A program made the translations under genes and the position numbers. Of a stretch of 25,797 nt of DNA, positions 1 through 9,899 are shown piece by piece (the stretch's first letter is position 1; each line of letters opens with the position of its first letter). This DNA comes from Gnetum montanum. Lineage: Eukaryota > Streptophyta > Gnetopsida > Gnetales > Gnetaceae. The notes beneath the pieces are model-generated. The model did no database searches. It saw only the letters and a list, made by a program, of their open reading frames with translations, and was not told the origin of the DNA. The stretch is from contig MNCI01007900.1 in the NCBI GenBank assembly GCA_015680685.1, forward strand, positions 173,326 to 199,122, in the 5' to 3' direction.

Positions 1-1
1 C

Positions 2-931
2 CACCAGTTTGTCAAGTCTTGTAAATGTTGTCAATGGGGGGGGGGGGGGATGATAGCTTGTATGGAAGGTTTTCAACAATGGATTCAACCACTAGAGCCT
101 TTTAACATATGGGGCATTGACTTCATGGATCCCATCACACCCATGTATGATGAAAAAGCATATATTATAGTAGTAGTTGACTATTACACAAAATGGGTAA
201 AAGTAGTAGCTATTACTAATTATACATCATCCACTATTGCCAAACTTATACAACAACATATTGTGAATAGGTTTGGGGTGCCACGTTCACTAACTTCTAA
301 CAATGAAACTCATTTCACAAGTGCCACCTTTATGAAATTAATGTAGGGGGTAGAACATAAATTGACAATACCGTACCACCCTCAATCCAATGATCAAGTA
401 GAGGTAACCAACTGAGTGATTACAAAAATAGTAATGTGAACCATTAGAAAATATAGAAAGGATTGGAGTACAAAACTTAATGATGCTCTCTAATCTTATC
501 GTTTAACTTGAAAACTTCCCATTGGCTATTCTCCATACAAGTTAGTGTATAGAAAACTTCCAATGCTCCCAATTTAATCCAAGATTTGTACACTCTCAAC
601 AGCATGTGACTTAAACCTTGACCTAAGCCTACCACACAAAGAAAGATTAATCACCTTGAACATGCTAGATGACAAGTGATTAGTGGCTCTATCCCTGAAT
701 GAGATGAACAAGTCATTTAGCAAGGAATGTCATGACCTCAAAATAAAGAAAGTAAAACTACAACTAGGAGATAAGGTCCTCTATTGGAACCCTACACACA
801 TACCCCAAAAGGAAAAATTTAAAACTTTGTGGGAAGGACCTTATATAATTGATCAATCCTTTCCCTCTGGGGCCATGATAATCTACTCACATGATAGCCC
901 AAATAAAATGTACTTGGTCAACATCCAATAA
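2..931 (+). pseudogene. Ty3/gypsy retrotransposon integrase, decayed
   Basis: This is the C-terminal part of a gypsy polyprotein. The reading frame starting at base 2 runs to a stop at 929-931 with no frameshift but seven internal stops. In order it shows the end of the zinc-binding region (S-C-K-C-C-Q), the core start W-G-I-D-F-M with the first catalytic Asp, the second block as T-S-N-N-E-T-H-F, the third as Y-H-P-Q-S-N-D-Q-V-E-V with the catalytic Glu, then a K-D-W block, a P-I-G-Y-S-P-Y-K-L-V-Y block, and the C-terminal domain (G-D-K-V-L-Y-W ... L-W-E-G-P-Y-I-I). The second catalytic residue, normally Asp in S-D-x-G, is Asn here. Together with the stops this marks a dead copy. The upstream protease, RT and RNase H lie outside the window. 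Family assignment within gypsy is not attempted. Confidence 0.93.
36..49. repeat. Poly-G tract (14 G)
   Basis: An uninterrupted run of 14 G lies inside the integrase remnant, right after its second Cys pair. Where gypsy integrases usually have a short Q-R-x-G linker, this reads W-G-G-G-G. The reading frame survives the run. It may be slippage, or the base count may be unreliable. Confidence 0.9.
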
Positions 932-2640
932 GTAAATCCTTTTCTAGAGCTAAGACAGGCTAGTGTAAATACCACCTCAATAGATGGACAATTACATTCT
1001 ATATTTTGAATCTCCTCCTTTCAACTCAATCATGGGGGATACAACCATCCATGCTAACCATCAACATGGTTTCTTAGTTTTTCTACTTTTTTTTTCATGT
1101 TTTTGATTTTTACAAGTTATTTATTTTGCAATTTTTTCTAATTTTACATCATCTTTAGTACCTATAAACATTCTTGATTATTTTACACTTTCTTATATAT
1201 TTTAATTTACTTTGTTTTTTTTATTCAAATTGTTATATTTTCTTATTTTTGCTAATAAAAGTGCTTTATTATCATAGGGCACAATGTCGCTGTTGCTGTT
1301 TATTAATGATGGTTTGTGCTTAATGTTGTGATTGTCGATGTCTAGTTTCTATTTTTGAATTTTGATGTCTAATGACATTGACATGATTTATTTTTCATGG
1401 AATAGGTAGTGAGTCCACATGATTTGCCCATTTAATGAATTCTATGGTTTTCCTTGTTCTAGAAATTTGAGGTCCCTTCCATTAATGAAGCTTTTAATCA
1501 ATCAGTGACCTTGGTAGTTCTAAAATTAGGAAGGATTCAAAGGTTTGTAAATGGTATGAATTCAAGGGGACTTAATACTCTTTGTACTATTCTTCTTACT
1601 TGATTGTTTGAGTGTTTTCCATAGATTTCTTACCATTTCATACCAACCACTGATAGGAAGTCAAACAACATTGTTGCATGCTGTGGTTCTCATATAAAAA
1701 ATTCAAGAAAAAAAACCAAGAATGATGGGAATTCAAAGCATGCTCCTTTGACATGAGTAAGTCCTTGCATGGTGTGGTTCCCATTTCAAAAAAATAAGAA
1801 AAAACAATCAGAATTCAAAACACACCCCTTGGACAAATAAACAGGCTACAAGCACTAGTTATGGGATTGGAAAGACATGCACATATGCCTAAAGGTCCCC
1901 TTTAACTAAGGCCCTCTCTCTCTCACTTTCTAAATCTATTTTCCTCTCTCTTTGGCATGGTGGTTATCTTGTAGAAGCACTCTTGTGTCTTGAGCGGGTG
2001 GATCAATCTTAGAGTTACAATGCGAAGTCACTGAAAGTGGATGGTTTTGGTCTGGTTTGAGGATGGGACTTCTTGAGTTATTTTAACCATAAAATTCCAT
2101 AAGGGAATTCTTATGACCTTAATTTGGAACTCCATTCCACCTTCACTATCATCCATCCATGCTACCATAACTCACCTCATTGGTGTGTTCTATGTTATGT
2201 TCTATGTCTTGGTCTGATGTGTCAGGATTCTTGAGTAGATTCTTCATGGTTGGTCCTTAATTGTTCATGATCATTAAATTGACTATGGGGCCCACAGACT
2301 CCTTAGTTGAGGTTATTCAAGGGAAAAATGGGCATGAGCCTACTATGTGAATGACCCACTTGCATAGCTCCTAGCTTGATTAGTTAAGATTCCTTAACTT
2401 TGACGTCGCCACAATCCTATCTTTCACATATTCCATTGAGTATACCACTCAATGCTCCTTAATCTTTCATTTCATTCATCCAAAAATTAGTTTTTCTCCA
2501 TTTTTCTAAATTTATGAGCTTCAACACCATCTTCTCATGTCTTCATACTATTTTTGGTCCTCTAAGCTTTCATTTTACCCCAATTTCTTTCAAAAATTTC
2601 TTATATTTTTAAACTTTGACCAAAGTCAATGGAAGTCAAC
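932..2640. other. Non-coding stretch downstream of the integrase
   Basis: No convincing gene is present. The sequence is T-rich from about 1080 to 1260, has a short CT-rich tract near 1912-1945, and contains the degenerate tandem repeat listed separately. It probably holds the 3' untranslated part and possibly a decayed LTR of the integrase element. I could not find LTR ends, a polypurine tract or a target-site duplication that I would defend. Confidence 0.5.
1674..1845. repeat. Degenerate ~91-bp tandem repeat, 2 copies
   Basis: Two adjacent units begin at 1674 and 1765. Both start TTGCATG(C/G)TGTGGTTC, continue into an A-rich stretch, then GAATTCAAA followed by a C-rich CCTTTGACA/CCTTGGACA end. 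The second unit is slightly shorter. Two-copy repeats like this are common in the 3' region of plant gypsy elements, but no function can be read from it. Confidence 0.7.
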
Positions 2641-2760
2641 AATGGTCAATAGCTACATCGATGAGGCCTCATTGACATAGTTGATCTCCTTGATAAGGCT
2701 TTGTCGATGAGGCCCCATCAACGAGGCCTTGTCGATGTAGTGTTTACATCCTATATATAC
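2640..2760 (+). promoter_or_regulatory. Promoter-like block with GATGAGGCC motifs and TATA box
   Basis: A cluster of GATGAGGCC-type motifs (including the 12-bp palindrome ATGAGGCCTCAT near 2664) is followed by TCGATGTAGTGT and then a TATA box, TATATATA at 2752-2759. The same motif order occurs in the U3 of LTR copy A (6190-6297). The block sits about 430 bp before the ATG at 3186. I infer that it is, or derives from, an LTR U3 or element promoter. Downstream of the TATA the two loci do not align by eye. Confidence 0.55.
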
Positions 2761-2906
2761 CATTGAGCACTTAGGAATTTTTTGTCATTTGCTCATAACA
2801 CATGGGAAGTTTTTGTGATTTTTTAGAGTCAAAAACCTTTAAAAGCTTATAAATTCCCAATAATTTGTCCAAATTACTCCATTTTTTGATTTTGTGCTTA
2901 CTGGAG

Positions 2907-3185
2907 GTAAGATATTTATCTTGGGCACCACAAACCTTAAGGTTTTTGATGAAAAATCAATGAAATTTTTAAATAATTTTTTTAACTCCCCCAAAGGATT
3001 TAACCCTTCTAGAAACCTTCAGGATGATTTATTAATGATAATATATAAATGAATGCTAATTGAATTAATTAAATTAGCCATAATCACAACTTAGCCAAAG
3101 TGTAACTATCCTTAAGAGATAAAGGTATTCCAATTTCTTTGAGTGACACAATGATTGCTAATCCATGGTCTTATTGTGATTATAG
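2907..3185 (+). other. Candidate leader intron before ATG 3186
   Basis: A good plant donor (CTGGAG/GTAAGA) occurs at 2907. A T-rich stretch ends in GATTATAG at 3185, immediately before the first ATG of the long decayed ORF. With the TATA box at 2752 this gives a plausible 5' leader exon of about 125 bp and an intron of 279 bp. The only evidence is splice-site fit and position, so it may be coincidental in AT-rich DNA. Confidence 0.35.
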
Positions 3186-5869
3186 ATGGCACCCAAGCAA
3201 AAACATCTACAAGAATAAAAATCCTCACAATCATAGAAGTGGCCTAGAGCTAGAAGGGGCCAACAAGAATAAGGCCAAGAACTACCTAAGGGAACCCATG
3301 TAATGGGACCTCTTTGTGAGGAGCCCAAAGTGGAATCTATTTGACAAATTCCAAAGGAAGAAGTGCCTACAAAATAGTCATAATGCAATAAAGTATCTAC
3401 ACCCATGATATGGATTGAGGTCAGTTTGACTGAAGCTTTCTTTGATACCATTTGGTTCTAAGACATTCAATGATCTGTTCATCAAGAGATCAACTTCAAG
3501 TCATTTTTGGAGAAAGCTCCAGAGGATGTGAAGACATAATTGCAGACCTCTCCAATGTGGCCAGTCATCACATCTAGTGGTGAATGGTACATGAAAGAGA
3601 CATATCTCTTTTAGAATAGCTAAAGGCTAGGGTCTATTATCAAAATCAAGGACATTCAAGTGTCATATTTAGTAGAAGCTATTGCATAGGCACTTGGGTT
3701 GTCTAATATTGGAATGTAGCTAATAGAATTATCCACAAAAGAAAATCCTGAGGCCAAGAGGGAGTGGACCCAGCAATGCTACAAGGTTGACCGTAAGGAG
3801 TTTGGCATGCTCACACCAATAGAGCAAATTTACTTCAAGATTGTGGCCTATCACCCCAATTCAATGGTGAGGCCAAGCAAGGTAACTGCTTTCTCCACTC
3901 AAGCATGCACTGCTCTAAGTGGAAAATTTCCTATCAACCTTCCATATCTGATCTACTTAGAGATCAAGAAACTTTTCAAGGATAATGAAAATGGAAGGAA
4001 GACCCTACCATTTCCGTGCATCATCAAAAAAACATTGCAGAAGGGTAGCCATTATTTACTATTCTAATGACATCCTCAGGCATGCTCGTTTGGCCTCACG
4101 GTTGAAAATTATGAAAGATAAAATGCCAACAACAATCCAAGAGGAGGAGCCACCACCACCACCACCCACTTAGGAAATAATATTGAAGGCCCGTGCAACC
4201 ATTGACCATCTATGGAAAATCCGAGAATAGCACTTAAGCAAACAAGAGAAACAAGTAAGAATGAGTGGTATAGATCTATCTATGTACTGATTGGCAATGA
4301 GTCATGATAACAAGATGGCTTGAATAGTTAGCCAGATGGAGATGAGTGGTCCAACCTTCTCTACCTAATGAATGCAACCACCTATGAGGTCAGATCCCAA
4401 CACTCAGGAGGTGATGGTGTCACTATCACAACACCATCTATTCCCAAAAATCTCTAGAAATGTTGTCACTTTCTTAATGTGGTAGGAAGAAGGAAAAGGG
4501 ACAATTGCCTTGGTGATGTAGCACCAAGGGTAGGAGACAGTGGTAGATGTGGTTGCTAACTATGTAGCAGAAGCATTGAATTCACCCACAACATCTATAC
4601 TAGATATATTTGCACTTCAAGACATGCAAACATATATAGGCATGGTTAGTAGGAAGTTGAATATAGCTCAGCATGAATAGTTATAGGAACGACTGGTAGG
4701 AACTGGGATTAACTTTGAACATTTTTGATCTTCCAGAGAACATCACTATGACCCAATCAGAGCTAGTGAATGTAAGGAGCAGATGCATTATTTTCGAGGA
4801 GCAACTAGAAATGGCCCAAGAGCAAAATCAATGCTTGGCCATAGAGGTTGCCAAACTTTATTCTCAAGTTATAGATCCTACAATCCTCAGCCCAGTAGTC
4901 ATAAGAGATGAAGCTCTCAAACAACTTCAAAAATAATTTTAGAAGGCTAAGGATGGGGTAGTAATGACCATCTTTAAATAGTCTATAGCTGAAGCCAAAA
5001 TGTACTCATCTAGAAGGACTTAAATCAAATTCACTAGGAGAATGAAACATTTATTGCACAAATTTATCACCTGCAAAATGTTGATGCTTAGAAAGATCAA
5101 ATGCAATAATTTATCGATCAACAACAAGAGTAGCTTGCTAGAGTAAACATTGAATTAAAGAAATTGACTATAGAAAATAGTAATCCATCAAAGGAGGAGG
5201 TAAGCACCTTGCATAAAAAGTATACCATCAAGATCACTGCTTAGAAGAACAAAGCCCTCAAATTTGAGAATGTAAAAAATTACTACAAGGACTAGGTTGA
5301 AGCTAAAACATACTCAATCAAGAAGGAGTTGAATTAGATGCACTAGGAGAAGGAAGCATTGACCACATAAAATTATTACCTGTGAAATGTCAATTCTCAA
5401 AAAGATCAAATGCAATAATTTATCCATTTACAACAGGAGCAGCTTGCTAGAGTAAACACTGAATTTAGGAAATTGACTATAGAAAATTGTAACCTATCAA
5501 TGGAGGAGGCAACACCTTGCATCAAAAGTATGCTATCAAGATCATTTCCTATAAGAACGAAGCTCTTAAATTTGAGAAAGTGAAGAATCACTGCAAGGAC
5601 CAGGTTGACCTACAAAAAGAAGTTAATGAGAAACACATCCAAATGACAAAGGAAAAAATGAATGAAGCCCTTCAATAATTCCAATAAGAGAAGTGTGGTA
5701 GCTCATTGTTGATGGGATCAACACCTACAACTAAGTAGAGATTTGCTCAAAGGAGTTGCAAATTAAGGAAATGATGGAGTATATGGAGTTGGCCAATCTT
5801 TGTTATGCAAACCTATCAATGTTGACTACTGTAGCCACCTCAACCACCACCCATGTGTGGAGCCAGTGA
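3186..5869 (+). pseudogene. Unidentified retroelement-type ORF with coiled-coil C-terminus, decayed
   Basis: From the ATG at 3186 one frame runs to about 4067 with 13 internal stops, 11 of them TAG or TAA. Residues from about 207 on (3807-4067) are open and contain E-Q-I-Y-F-K-I-V-A-Y, S-G-K-F-P-I-N-L-P-Y-L-I-Y and L-P-F-P-C-I-I. This layout resembles the putative plant transposon protein domain found in Athila-like elements, a resemblance recalled and not searched. A frameshift near 4060 leads into an acidic segment and a proline run (about 4142-4170). More frameshifts follow, then a Gln/Glu/Lys-rich region (4715-5660) that looks like coiled coil and contains a tandem duplication. The ORF fades out near 5869. 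There are no catalytic motifs. It lies between a promoter-like block and LTR copy A, so it is probably the internal ORF of an LTR element rather than a host gene. Confidence 0.6.
4990..5606 (+). repeat. ~309-bp tandem duplication within the coiled-coil ORF
   Basis: Two successive units, about 4990-5297 and 5298-5606, align throughout. Landmarks are GAAGC(C/T)AAAA at 4991 and 5299, CAAATGCAATAATTTATC at 5098 and 5407, and AA(C/A)GAAGC-type sequence at 5248 and 5556. The offset is 309 bp (103 codons), falling to 308 after a 1-bp loss in the second unit. The unit is coding-sized, so the duplication probably happened while the ORF was still open. Comparing the units shows CAG in one where the other has TAG. 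Confidence 0.85.
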
Positions 5870-6163
5870 AGATCCCTTGGAGCCTTAGGACCCACCACCA
5901 CCTGGGACCATCTGATCTTCTTCAATAGCTTTACAACATCAAAAAATATGTTGTTTAATTTTTGAAGAGTTGTAACATGGTGTTTAATTTTTTGTCTTAA
6001 ACACCATCATTGTTTGTAATGTGTTGATCCATACACCTGGGCACTTCATTTTTTGTCAAGTCAATCAGTTTTTTTTGTTTGGAGTAAAGTCAGTCAATAA
6101 TCCCATACCTTCCAAATTTTGTAAAAGAATTTAAGGATGATTTTTCATTCAGTTATGGTGGTA
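5870..6163. other. Non-coding stretch before LTR copy A
   Basis: T-rich sequence with two similar stretches, GTTGTTTAATTTTTGAAGAG and GGTGTTTAATTTTTTG, and no ORF. If LTR A is a 3' LTR this would be the 3' untranslated region of the coiled-coil element. A polypurine tract directly before 6164 is weak at best. Confidence 0.4.
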
Positions 6164-7086
6164 TGATGAGTTACATTTAGTTGGCTGGGTTGATGAGGCC
6201 TCATTCACTGGGCCTCATTGATGAGGCCTAGTTAAAGCATCTTATCATGCATTGATGAAGTGCCATCGATGTAGTGTCAAAAATTGGCTATAAATACATG
6301 CTTATAGCCACATTTATGACAAGTAGAGATTGTAGTTGTAGTGAAGCTCTTGTAATTTTTCCATTTGAAAGTTAGAATTTTTCTCTGAGTGCCTACAGTA
6401 GGAGTCATTGAGTGTACGGATCTTTATTCTTGCATTGTTGTAGTTGAGCATGATAGTATGTGTGACAATAAAGATGAGCTTTCTGATAAACTTTGCAGCA
6501 CTTTGAATAGATTAGATATTTCATTTATGCATTTAATGTTTCCATTTATTTATTAAATGTTTTAAATTATTTATTAAATGTTTTCTAGTAATTAAGTTAA
6601 TGAGGAAATTAAGCAAGATAGATTACACACATAAGTATGACCACTTCGAGCATAAGACGTATTCAGTTAGTAATCCCAATAGTGTTATTGCTTGGTACAC
6701 CTAGTAGTGTAGCACTTGGTCACCCAACAATGGATACGTGGGTTCAGGATGTGTATGGAAAGTGGGATTGATGCTTATGTTAAGAATAGTTAAATGTTAG
6801 TTAATTAGTTAGTTTAGATTAGTTAATCCAAATCCCTTTTATCTACATTTTCAACACCCAATTATAAAACAAAAAATGATAAAAATTGGATGCCTCAATT
6901 AAACTTAACCATACCAACGTATGTCACAAGTGTAATTGGGAGGACAATGATTAACCTTAGGTCAAGTTTCACTTCCTAAAGAACTAGTGCACCAGAAACA
7001 ATAAAGTCCACAGAATTTGACCAAATTGCACATGAAAGCTTTGTGATTCATATTGTTGGATGTAGGGGGTACCTCACCGCTCATCA
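6164..7086 (+). mobile_element. LTR copy A (TGATGAG...CTCATCA family), 923 bp
   Basis: The ends are the perfect 7-bp inverted pair TGATGAG (6164-6170) and CTCATCA (7080-7086), identical to copies B and C. Inside, in order: GATGAGGCC motifs (about 6193-6232), CGATGTAGTGT, a TATA box (6289-6296), a CGGATCTTTATTCTTGCATT block shared with copy C, poly(A) signal AATAAA (6467-6472), a conserved block ending GGTTCAGGATGTGTA (about 6733-6749), then a GGGAGGACAATGATTAACC block and the 3' tail. The 5-bp flanks (TGGTA before, ATGAG after) do not match, so it is not a simple solo LTR. It may be the 3' LTR of the element carrying the coiled-coil ORF, or a recombination product. Nothing after 7086 resembles a primer-binding site; the sequence there matches the TNL 5' flank. 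Confidence 0.88.
6289..6296 (+). promoter_or_regulatory. TATA box of LTR copy A
   Basis: GGCTATAAATAC lies 125 bp into the LTR and about 178 bp before AATAAA, the normal U3/R arrangement. The equivalent boxes in copies B and C are at 8034 and 22533. Confidence 0.8.
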
Positions 7087-7490
7087 ATGAGTCATGATTC
7101 TTAGTTTTATCCTTTGCCATCAACTTTTATAAAGTAGCTTTCAATTTTCCATGAAATGAATGAGAAGTGGTAGAAATTTTGTAGAGGAATAGTGGAGAGG
7201 AAAGTTTTGGTAAATTTTGTATAGAAAATAGAAAGAGAAAAAAAATTGGAAAGGAATTCATTTTGCATCAATGAGCAGAAGAATAAGTAATGAAAGTTGT
7301 AAGAAATTTTGCATAAGAGAAAATAGGAGAGAGAGGAAACTTGGAAGAAAGCAAGGTAGATAAGTTGCCTTGGTTTAGGTAGTGGGTTTCTTAGTCACTC
7401 TACACCATCAAAAATCTTATCCAAAATTGTGAATCTTAGAGATCATGGTCATTGAAAGAAGAATGAAAAATCCAAAATGTTCAAAGGCAA
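7087..7490 (+). repeat. Diverged duplicate of the TNL 5' flanking region
   Basis: This segment aligns in the same orientation with about 10769-11330, directly upstream of the TNL pseudogene. Shared landmarks in order: GCCATC...TTTTATAAAG (7119 / 10787), GAGGAATAGTGGAG (7183 / 10826), AGAAATTTTGCAT, AAGTTGCC, AGTGGGTT(T/C)CT(T/C)AGTCACTC and GGT(C/T)ATTGAAGAA-like sequence. It is shorter because it lacks the local tandem expansions of the 10.9-kb copy. It carries no coding sequence. It suggests a second, mostly lost TNL gene here, now interrupted by LTR A and the LINE. Confidence 0.75.
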
Positions 7491-7932
7491 TGTCATGTTT
7501 ATAAATACATTAAGATAAGATATTTCTTTTACATGAACTTTAAATGAATGCAAAGAAGGAATTCATTATGATAACAAAATGATTCATATATTTTTAACCT
7601 CCTGTGCAATCCTTTTTCCTATTAGAGCATACTGGAACCAATTGAATTCTAGGGACTGTTTTGTAAAGTATGTAATATACTCTTGATTCGATGATCAACT
7701 ATGCCAATAATTTCCCACAAATAGTTTATCTATTTTTCCTCTAATTAGTTACATCTTTAAGGCATATTTGATTATGTAAATCTAGTAATTGTATTTATAT
7801 ATATGTTAAATCAAAAGATTCATATGGCCATCTACAGTTACTTACATAGTGAAGACCTAAGTATTTAAAGGAGTTTATCATTTCTACATTTGTAGTCCTA
7901 AATTTAAAATTATAATTTGTATTTCTTATAAT

Positions 7933-7937
7933 CCATA
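7933..7937. repeat. Target-site duplication CCATA, left
   Basis: CCATA directly precedes TGATGAG of LTR copy B and is repeated directly after its CTCATCA end at 8801-8805. The 5-bp length is standard for LTR-retrotransposon integration. The same reading frame of the LINE continues on both sides. Confidence 0.88.
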
Positions 7938-8800
7938 TGATGAGTCATCATTATTAGGCCCCGATGTCATATACGTGACATCGAAGCCAAGATGCAACAT
8001 CGGATATCTAACGTCATCTCCTTTGGGTTGGCCTATAAATACAACACTTGGGCGCCTAGTTGAGACAAGGAAGAATAGCAATAGGAGATAGTTTTAGCTT
8101 TCAGTTTTTTGGTAGTCTTTCTTAAAGTTTTGTTATTTCCAATACATGCCCGTAGTGTGATATTTGTAATCATACGACATCTTTGATCGAGTGTGACATA
8201 CTTGGACACATTACATGACTGGCAATAAAGATCAAGATTACTTTCATCATTGTAGAATCCACTTAGATTATTATCTTTTTTAATTGTTAATTACTTACTA
8301 CTTTGTTTAGTTAAATGTTTCCATTTATTGCTATTTATTATTCCTATTGTTAAGCAGAATGCATACACCTTAATTACAAGCATTCAAGCGTAGATACTTG
8401 GTAATCCAGAAGTGTATTATTTGGCACAACCAATGACATACACTTGGCAATCCTAGAAGTAGTCTCACAAAGTCCAAGATGTATACAGATGATTAAGAGT
8501 GAATACTCATCACACATAGGCTATTTTAGATCTTAATTTCCATCATTCATTAGTTTAATTAATCTATCTCTTTTATCATCATCAGGAGTAGTGTAGAATT
8601 AGAGACAACATCATATGCCTGACTTTGGACTAAACTATACATGACAAAGCTACCACTAGTCCAAGTGGGAAGATATGAACTACAACCAAAGCATAATGAT
8701 CTAGATGACACAACTAGTCCCATCCTCAAAATTTGATCAAATCATGCATGAATACTTGTGATTCATATGGTTGAGCTTAGGGGTACATTATTGCTCATCA
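7938..8800 (+). mobile_element. LTR copy B, solo LTR nested in the LINE, 863 bp
   Basis: It starts TGATGAG and ends CTCATCA, flanked by the direct repeat CCATA. It contains a TATA box (8034-8041), poly(A) signal AATAAA (8224-8229), a CAAGCATTCAAGCGT block, repeated TTGGTAATCC / TTGGCAATCC motifs and a 3' tail (GGGGTACATTATTG before CTCATCA) matching copies A and C. No internal element sequence adjoins it, so it is a solo LTR left after recombination between the two LTRs of a full element. The U3 differs from copies A and C: no GATGAGGCC cluster and no 36-bp minisatellite. Confidence 0.92.
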
Positions 8801-8805
8801 CCATA
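8801..8805. repeat. Target-site duplication CCATA, right
   Basis: Matches 7933-7937 exactly, and the match extends one further T on the right side. Confidence 0.88.
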
Positions 8806-8814
8806 TCATCATTT

Positions 8815-9640
8815 TTGTTTTCTCCACATTAACTTGTAGTTTAGAATACAAACAAAATCTTCTAGAATTTGCAACATATTTTGCAGATTTTTCTCAAAGG
8901 TAGAAATTTAGATAGCATCATTTACATAAAGAAATAGATTCACTATAATAGATCTTGTATTGATAGCATACTTACGATTTCCTATACTTATCGAATCTTG
9001 CAATTCATCAATAGAGACACCAAAGAGAGTTTGAGCAAAAGGGCATCCTTACTTTACTCTAATTTTGCTCATGAATTCAAAATTATCCCTTGCTTCCTTA
9101 TCTTTGAGCTCAATGATGACTTCTTTAAATATCTTTTGTATTACTACTATCAATTCTATAGGGTTGCATAATTTACTTAGGCACAACCATATTTCTTTAG
9201 AATTATAGAATCATATATCTTTGCAAATAATTTTCTAAAGGCTTTTTTGTAGCTTTCATACTATATCTAAATGTAGCTAAGTGGTTAATTGTGGAATGGT
9301 TTTGACATATTGCTCTAATAGTATTAGTTGTTGTTTAAGTGCAAGTTTTTTTATTTTTATTTTTAAGAATAGTGCCTACCAACTTAGCAAAGGTAATACT
9401 TACAACAATCATGCAATATTTATTCAATTTGTTTTTATCTCTTTTATTATTCAATGATATTGCCTTGATAACTTTCCACTAGTGGTGTAAGCCATTCTTC
9501 ATAATTATGTTTAGTTGATGACAAATTTCTCTATGAATAGGAGTCCCTACCTAGTTAAGTAATTTAGCATACAAACCATTACAATCAACAACTTTTCTAG
9601 AAGCCAATCTATTTATCTCTTTTGTTACTTCATTTAAAGA
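8815..9640 (-). pseudogene. LINE reverse transcriptase domain, decayed
   Basis: Minus-strand reading gives, in order: F-S-L-N-E-V-T-K-E-I-N-R-L with K-V-V-D-C-N-G-L (9554-9640), the conserved RT N-terminal block; then G-C-P-F-A-Q-T-L-F-G-V with I-D-E-L-Q (about 9005-9050); then L-F-L-Y-V-N-D-A (about 8914-8937), which stands where Y-A-D-D is expected; then F-E-K-N-L-Q-N-M-L-Q, typical of the helix after the catalytic loop. The first catalytic Asp of Y-x-D-D is Asn, and a stop follows four codons later. It would have copied element RNA at a nicked target site. It is not functional now. Confidence 0.85.
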
Positions 9641-9899
9641 AAAGTAGATGAATGTATGACAAAACCTAAAATAATAATAATTAGTTTCTCTTGGAAAGAA
9701 ATTATTATAGAAAACACAAATATAATAAAAATAGATATTTAGCAAAGGATAAAATTTGCCCCAAAAATACTTCAAAATACTTTTGCACTTTTTGTAATCA
9801 TGTATGCAAAATGCTTTTGCTATTCTTTGACAAAAATTCTTTGCTTTTTCTTCTTCTTTTTCTTTGATCAAGTATTTTTATTGCTTAATCAAATTTGTC

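Noticed and set aside
6166-7091. ATGAG direct repeat (6166-6170 and 7087-7091) as a target-site duplication of LTR copy A
   Set aside because: Copies B and C show that the LTR begins with TGATGAG, so the left ATGAG is part of the LTR end itself.
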